Positions 4,900 to 8,340 of a stretch of DNA of 8,340 nucleotides are shown here, one piece after another (the stretch's first letter is position 1; the number at the start of each line of letters is the position of its first letter). A model generated the notes under the pieces. It was not told where the DNA came from and made no database searches. It worked only from the letters and a program-made list of their open reading frames with translations. The DNA is from DALYLB01 sp046154695 (GTDB lineage: Bacteria > Acidobacteriota > Blastocatellia > RBC074). Location of the stretch: assembly GCA_046154695.1 (NCBI GenBank), contig JBJXFI010000255.1:1-8340 (forward strand), read 5' to 3'. Made by a program: the position numbers and the translations under genes.

Positions 4900-7878
4900 A
4901 TGACAAAAACGGATTCCATCGAGCCCGCGGCCCCGGCCCGGTTTCAGATCTTCCTCTCGTACGCGCGCGACGATCGCGACGCGGCGGAGCGGATTCATGC
5001 GTTCCTGACCGACGCCGGGCTGGGTGTCTTCATCGATTTCAAAAGCATCTCGCATGGAGAAGACTGGGACAAGGCGATCGAGCGGGCACTCAAAGAGTGT
5101 TCGCGAATGGTTCTGCTGCTCTCTGACTCGTCGATGCCCGAGCGAGACGAAGTGGAGCGGGAATGGTTCTATTTCGTTCGGAACCGAAAACCGATCCTCC
5201 CGATCCTCATCGAAGACTGCGAGATCCATTCGCGCTTCTTAAAGATCAGCCAGATCGACGCGCGCAAAGGCCTGGAGCCGCAACTGCCCAAACTCCGCGA
5301 TGCGCTCCTGCGCCCGCTCGACGCGCCTCCGCCCATCGTTGACAGCCTCACGGAGTACCGGCAGGGACGCATCGCCGAATGGTTGCAGCCGCGATATTCG
5401 ATCGAAAAGCGCTTCGTCAACCTCACGCTGCTGCTCGATCAGGGGCCGGACCAGCCGGAGCGATGGCAGCGCGCCGAATCGCTGCGCTTCAACGACCTGC
5501 GCAAGGTGTTGGCCAAAATGGAAGAGCATCCCGCGCTGGTCCTGCTCGGCCCGCCCGGAAGCGGCAAATCGACGCTGCTCCGCCGCCTGCAGCTCGATCA
5601 CAGCCGCGACCGCCTCGAAGACGGCGGCGCCCAGGTCAGCTTCTTCATTCAACTCAACGGCTATCGGTCGAAGACCAAAGACGCGCCGCTCGAACCGCGG
5701 GAATGGCTCTGCAAGCGCTGGGCGGTCCTGTATCCGAATCTGTCCCCCCTCGATTCTTTGCTGCAAAGCGGCCATGCGCTGCTGCTGCTCGACGCGCTCA
5801 ATGAGATGCCGCATCGCGATCAGGACGAATTCCGCGCGATAGCCGAGTTGTGGCGCGACTTCACACAGGAGGCCGCGCGCCTCGGCAACCGGCTTCTCTT
5901 CTCCTGCCGCAGCCTCGATTACGGCGGCCTGCTCAGCGACAAGGAACTGCCCGTCCCGCAAATTCTGATCGAACAAATGAACCCGGATCAGGTGCGCGAA
6001 TTCATCGGCCTGTATACGCCCACGCATCAAGAGCGACTCTGGCGACAGATCGACGGCGCACCGCAATTCTCCCTTTTCACCACGCCCTATTTTCTCAAAC
6101 TCTATTGCGAGCAGGCCGAGCGGACCGATGGCAGCCCGCCCCGCGGCCCCGCGGGCCTCTTCACCGGCCTCATTCGCCAGACGGTCGAACGGGAGATCAA
6201 CTCGCCTCTTTTTCAGCAGGCGAGCGGCCTTTTCGACGGGATGGACCGGCAGAAGATCACGAACAACCGATGGGCTTCGGAATTTGATCTGCCCGAGCGC
6301 GGATCGTTGCTCCGAACGCTGAGCGATCTGGCCTACGAAATGCAGCAGAAGGATCTCAAACCCGAAGCCGCGCATCTGCGTATCGGTTTCAACGAGGCCT
6401 GCACGCGGCTGGGCGGCGAGATGGCCCTCCGCGCCGCCGAGGCTCTCAGCATCCTCGATCGCGATGTAGCCACGGCCGAGGTCCTCTTCCTCCATCAACT
6501 GCTGCAGGAATATTTCGCCGCCCGCCGCCTCGCGAAAGCGCCCGATCCCGAGCTGGTGCGCGTCGAATGGTCCGCGGCGACGGCCCGCCCGCCGCTCGAC
6601 GAGCTGCTCGCCGGCCTCGCCGAAGGTGATCCGCTCCCGGCGCTGCCCCAGACCGGCTGGGAAGAGACGACCTTTACCGCCGCGGCGATGGCCTCCGACA
6701 TCGATCGCTTCGTCCGCGAATTGATGCCGTGCAACCTGCCCCTCGCCGGTCGATGCGCCGCCGTACCCGATGCCCGCGTCGGCACGCCCCTCAAAGACGA
6801 AATCCGCGCCGCGCTTCTCGCACGCTCTCAGGACCGGCACGCCGACCTCCGCGCCCGCATCGCCGCCGGCGAAGCCCTCGGCCTCCTCGGCGACCCGCGC
6901 TTTGTGCGATGCTCGGGACCGCACGGCGAATACCTGCTGCCTCCGATGGTCGAGATCGCCGCCGGAACCTACCCGATGGGCGATGACAATGGCCTTTACG
7001 ATCGCGAGAAACCCGCCTGCATGGTGACGCTGCCCGCCTTCCGCATCGGGCAGTTCCCGGTGACGAACGCCGAATACAAGCTCTTCATCGACGCGGGCGG
7101 CTACGAGGAGAAACGATGGTGGGATACGGAAGAGTCTCTCGCATGGCTCAACGGGGAAGCCAGCACAAAAGGCCAGAAAGGTAATTGGTACGAAACCCGT
7201 GGCGAGTTACTTGGCATGAGCGAGGAGGCGATCCGTGGGCTGACGAACCTCACGCCCGAACATAAAGACTTTTTTATCGAAGTCAAAGGCTGGTCGGAAG
7301 AGCGATTCGAGGAGCAGCTCAATGAGTGGTTCCCCGAGGGCATAACCTATCGCCAGCCGGAAAATTGGAACGACACTCGTTTCAACAATCCCGCGAAGCC
7401 CGTTGTCGGCGTGACCTGGTACGAAGCCCGCGCCTATTGCAATTGGCTGACGGCCAATTGCGGCGGAGAGACCATCTACCGCCTGCCGATCGAGGCCGAA
7501 TTCGAAGCCGCCGCGCGAGGCGCGAAGGGACGGATGTTTCCATACAAAGGCGGTTTCGATTCGGGCCGCTGCAACACCTACGAGAGCCACATTCGCCGCA
7601 CGACGCCGATCGGCATCTTTGATAACGCGACGCCCGAGGGCGCCTACGATCTTTCAGGAAATTCGTACACGTGGACGCTCTCGATCTACGATCAGGAGAA
7701 GTTCCCGTATCCATATCAAAGCGGCGACGGCAGAGAAGATATTCATCAGCGAGAGGTCAAGCGCGTCCTGCGGGGCGGCTCGTGGGCCGACGATCCTCAT
7801 TTTGCGCGGGTTGCGTACCGGTTCATCGATCTTCCCGCCTTCCGCAGCTTCAGTTGCGGTTTTCGTGTTGTTGGTTAG
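4900..7878 (+). CDS. TIR-NACHT-FGE/C-type-lectin-like receptor, probable DGR target
   Basis: A 992-residue NLR-like protein. The N-terminal TIR domain (about 14-135) has FLSYARDD (18-25), HGEDW (52-56) and EVEREW (84-89); Glu88 aligns by eye with the catalytic Glu of NAD-cleaving TIRs such as SARM1. A NACHT-type NTPase follows: Walker A GPPGSGKST (217-225), Walker B LLLLDALNE (294-302), a sensor-like FSCRS (334-338), TTPYFLKLY and the NACHT-typical LFLHQLLQEYFAA (529-541). A HEAT-like lead-in (RIAAGEALGLLGDPR) joins the FGE/SUMF1 fold (about 680-992): VEIAAGTYPMG, FPVTNAEYKLF, PVVGVTWYEARAYCNWL, RLPIEAEFEAAARG, YDLSGNSYTW, RVLRGGSW, GFRVVG. The paired catalytic cysteines of true FGE are absent, so this domain should bind ligand. 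The inferred mode is ligand binding, NACHT oligomerisation, then NAD depletion. The frame is open to 4720, but those 60 extra residues match nothing; SYARDD lies at the expected distance from Met at 4900. Confidence 0.9.
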   Translation: MTKTDSIEPAAPARFQIFLSYARDDRDAAERIHAFLTDAGLGVFIDFKSISHGEDWDKAIERALKECSRMVLLLSDSSMPERDEVEREWFYFVRNRKPILPILIEDCEIHSRFLKISQIDARKGLEPQLPKLRDALLRPLDAPPPIVDSLTEYRQGRIAEWLQPRYSIEKRFVNLTLLLDQGPDQPERWQRAESLRFNDLRKVLAKMEEHPALVLLGPPGSGKSTLLRRLQLDHSRDRLEDGGAQVSFFIQLNGYRSKTKDAPLEPREWLCKRWAVLYPNLSPLDSLLQSGHALLLLDALNEMPHRDQDEFRAIAELWRDFTQEAARLGNRLLFSCRSLDYGGLLSDKELPVPQILIEQMNPDQVREFIGLYTPTHQERLWRQIDGAPQFSLFTTPYFLKLYCEQAERTDGSPPRGPAGLFTGLIRQTVEREINSPLFQQASGLFDGMDRQKITNNRWASEFDLPERGSLLRTLSDLAYEMQQKDLKPEAAHLRIGFNEACTRLGGEMALRAAEALSILDRDVATAEVLFLHQLLQEYFAARRLAKAPDPELVRVEWSAATARPPLDELLAGLAEGDPLPALPQTGWEETTFTAAAMASDIDRFVRELMPCNLPLAGRCAAVPDARVGTPLKDEIRAALLARSQDRHADLRARIAAGEALGLLGDPRFVRCSGPHGEYLLPPMVEIAAGTYPMGDDNGLYDREKPACMVTLPAFRIGQFPVTNAEYKLFIDAGGYEEKRWWDTEESLAWLNGEASTKGQKGNWYETRGELLGMSEEAIRGLTNLTPEHKDFFIEVKGWSEERFEEQLNEWFPEGITYRQPENWNDTRFNNPAKPVVGVTWYEARAYCNWLTANCGGETIYRLPIEAEFEAAARGAKGRMFPYKGGFDSGRCNTYESHIRRTTPIGIFDNATPEGAYDLSGNSYTWTLSIYDQEKFPYPYQSGDGREDIHQREVKRVLRGGSWADDPHFARVAYRFIDLPAFRSFSCGFRVVG
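7771..7875 (+). other. Probable DGR variable region (VR) at the 3' end of the receptor gene
   Basis: Codons for residues 958-992 form the last strand-loop block of the FGE/C-type-lectin fold, the usual site of DGR diversification. Framework residues are kept: RGGSW (958-962), P966, A969-R970, A972, R974, P979, R982 and GFRVV (987-991). The 17 positions between them (963-965, 967-968, 971, 973, 975-978, 980-981, 983-986) are chemically mixed and include Phe, Ile, Leu, Val and Cys where the family usually has Asn, Asp or Tyr. All 17 codons end in C or T and can be reached from AAC or AAT by changing only adenines, whereas framework codons within the block include GCG, CGG and TGG. No template repeat or reverse transcriptase is in the window, so this rests on the signature alone. 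Confidence 0.7.
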
Positions 7879-7917
7879 TGTTGCGTCCCCCTTCTCCTCT
7901 GATCTCTGTTGGGGCGG

Positions 7918-7947
7918 TGCGCGTTTCGCGCAGGCGCGTTTAGCGCC
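7918..7947 (+). repeat. Two GC-rich hairpins downstream of the VR
   Basis: TGCGCG-TTT-CGCGCA (7918-7932) is a perfect 6-bp stem about 40 bases after the receptor stop codon. GGCGC-GTTTA-GCGCC (7933-7947) follows directly. DGR target genes often carry a hairpin just after the VR that aids mutagenic homing, so this position is suggestive. They could equally be part of a compound terminator with the hairpin at 7957. Confidence 0.5.
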
Positions 7948-7956
7948 AGCCCCTCT

Positions 7957-7983
7957 TGCGCCGTAGGCGCATGAATTTTTTTT
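7957..7983 (+). terminator. Probable Rho-independent terminator of the receptor gene
   Basis: TGCGCC-GTA-GGCGCA (7957-7971) is a perfect 6-bp GC stem, followed after TGAA by eight T (7976-7983). The four-base gap before the T-run is slightly long, but the orientation and position, 78 bases after the stop codon, fit. Confidence 0.6.
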
Positions 7984-8033
7984 CGAGCTGTGCATGCAGG
8001 GATTTTCTCAACAAATACCACAGGCCGCGTATC

Positions 8034-8289
8034 AGAGGGTGTTTTGAAATTGGGATTCGTATAGCCTGCGAAGCAGGCGACAGCATATAGCCTGGGGCGT
8101 AAGCCCCCAGGACCCCATCGAAAACGCTCACAAGCCCGTGAAACGGGCGGCAGAGCGTCCGCTGTCGCCCGTTTCACGGGCTTGAAAACCGTTTTTACTG
8201 ACCCTGGGGTTCCGGCTTCGCCTTCACCCCAGGCTATATGCTGTCACCCGCTTCGCGGGTTGAGGCAAAAGAATTTCAAAACACCCTCT
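8034..8289. mobile_element. 256-bp MITE-like element with 18-bp perfect inverted terminal repeats
   Basis: AGAGGGTGTTTTGAAATT at 8034-8051 is the exact inverse of 8272-8289. Inside it, a second pair of arms, 19 bases long and perfect, lies at 8079-8097 and 8227-8245. A third pair, 23 bases with one difference, surrounds the centre (8131-8153 and 8162-8184). Each half also holds small stem-loops with GAA loops on the left and TTC loops on the right. No reading frame of interest lies inside. No target-site duplication is visible at the outer ends. It looks like a non-autonomous mobile repeat or a large intergenic palindrome; a structured RNA or a compound REP-like cluster is possible. Relatives elsewhere in the genome would settle this. 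Confidence 0.65.
8131..8184. repeat. Central palindrome of the 256-bp element
   Basis: Two 23-base arms (8131-8153, 8162-8184) are inverse copies with one change (G8150 against T8165, still a G-T/U pair) around an 8-base loop. Each arm can also fold alone: GCCCGT-GAA-ACGGGC at 8134-8148 and GCCCGT-TTC-ACGGGC at 8167-8181. The region can therefore form either one long stem or two short ones. Confidence 0.75.
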
Positions 8290-8291
8290 CA

Positions 8292-8307
8292 GCCCGCGCA
8301 TGCGGGC
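8292..8307. repeat. Short GC hairpin beside the palindromic element
   Basis: GCCCGC and GCGGGC pair around a GCAT loop, two bases outside the right terminal repeat. No T-run follows. It resembles the small stems inside the element but has a different loop, so its membership is unclear. Nothing recognisable follows to the window end. Confidence 0.5.
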
Positions 8308-8340
8308 GAGAGGCCGTCACCACGGTTTGCGGGCAGCCTT

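Noticed and set aside
5239..6924. Long open frame (561 codons) on the minus strand
   Set aside because: It is antisense to the TIR-NACHT coding sequence, whose Walker and TIR motifs are unambiguous. The antisense translation has no domain signature.
8030..8293. Target-site duplication around the 256-bp element
   Set aside because: The bases just outside the two terminal repeats (TATC on the left, CAGC on the right) do not match, so no duplication can be claimed.
8034..8307. CRISPR-like array
   Set aside because: The repeats are inverted and nested, with no regular direct repeats or unique spacers.
7879..8340. DGR template repeat or reverse transcriptase inside the window
   Set aside because: I looked for a copy of the receptor 3' end with Asn codons and for reverse-transcriptase motifs in all frames. 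Neither is present, and the only frames here are short and cross the palindromes.

Overview
GC-rich bacterial chromosomal DNA with five protein-coding genes. Shine-Dalgarno sites, sigma-70-like promoters and a Sec-type signal peptide all point to a bacterium. The phylum cannot be fixed from the sequence. The mix of a PAPS sulfotransferase, a large secreted beta-helix protein, a TIR-NACHT-FGE receptor and GC-rich palindromic intergenic repeats is what one meets in large-genome environmental lineages (Planctomycetes-like or uncultivated phyla). That placement is inference only.

Layout. 13-837 (+): family-2-type sulfotransferase. 902-1476 (+): overlapping mazE/mazF toxin-antitoxin pair, with a consensus-like promoter so close to the mazE ATG that its mRNA may be leaderless. 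1493-4582 (-): very large secreted protein (FN3-like, Pro/Thr linker, right-handed beta-helix, Pro-Thr linker, CAP domain, lipocalin-like C-terminus). The linker is encoded by a G-rich hexanucleotide repeat. 4583-4899: divergent intergenic region with candidate promoters for both flanking genes and a perfect hairpin. 4900-7878 (+): a 992-residue TIR-NACHT-FGE/C-type-lectin-like protein. 7879-8340: non-coding, with GC hairpins, a terminator, a 256-bp element with 18-bp perfect inverted terminal repeats and nested palindromes, and one more hairpin. Nothing recognisable was found in 7984-8033 or 8308-8340.

The main point is the TIR-NACHT-FGE gene. It has the plan of an NLR-type immune receptor: NADase-type TIR effector, NACHT switch, C-terminal binding domain. 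The last 30 codons of its FGE-like domain look like the variable region (VR) of a diversity-generating retroelement (DGR). At 17 surface-type positions every codon ends in C or T, as expected if template AAC/AAT codons were randomised at their adenines, and these codons are interleaved with conserved framework codons (GGSW, P, R, A-R, P, R, GFRVV). No reverse transcriptase or template repeat is in the window, so the DGR itself would have to lie outside it. If this is right, the gene encodes a defence or conflict receptor whose sensor surface is hypermutated.

The other genes show no evident functional link to the receptor. The sulfotransferase and the secreted protein may both act on the cell surface. 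The mazEF pair and the palindromic element are typical of accessory regions.
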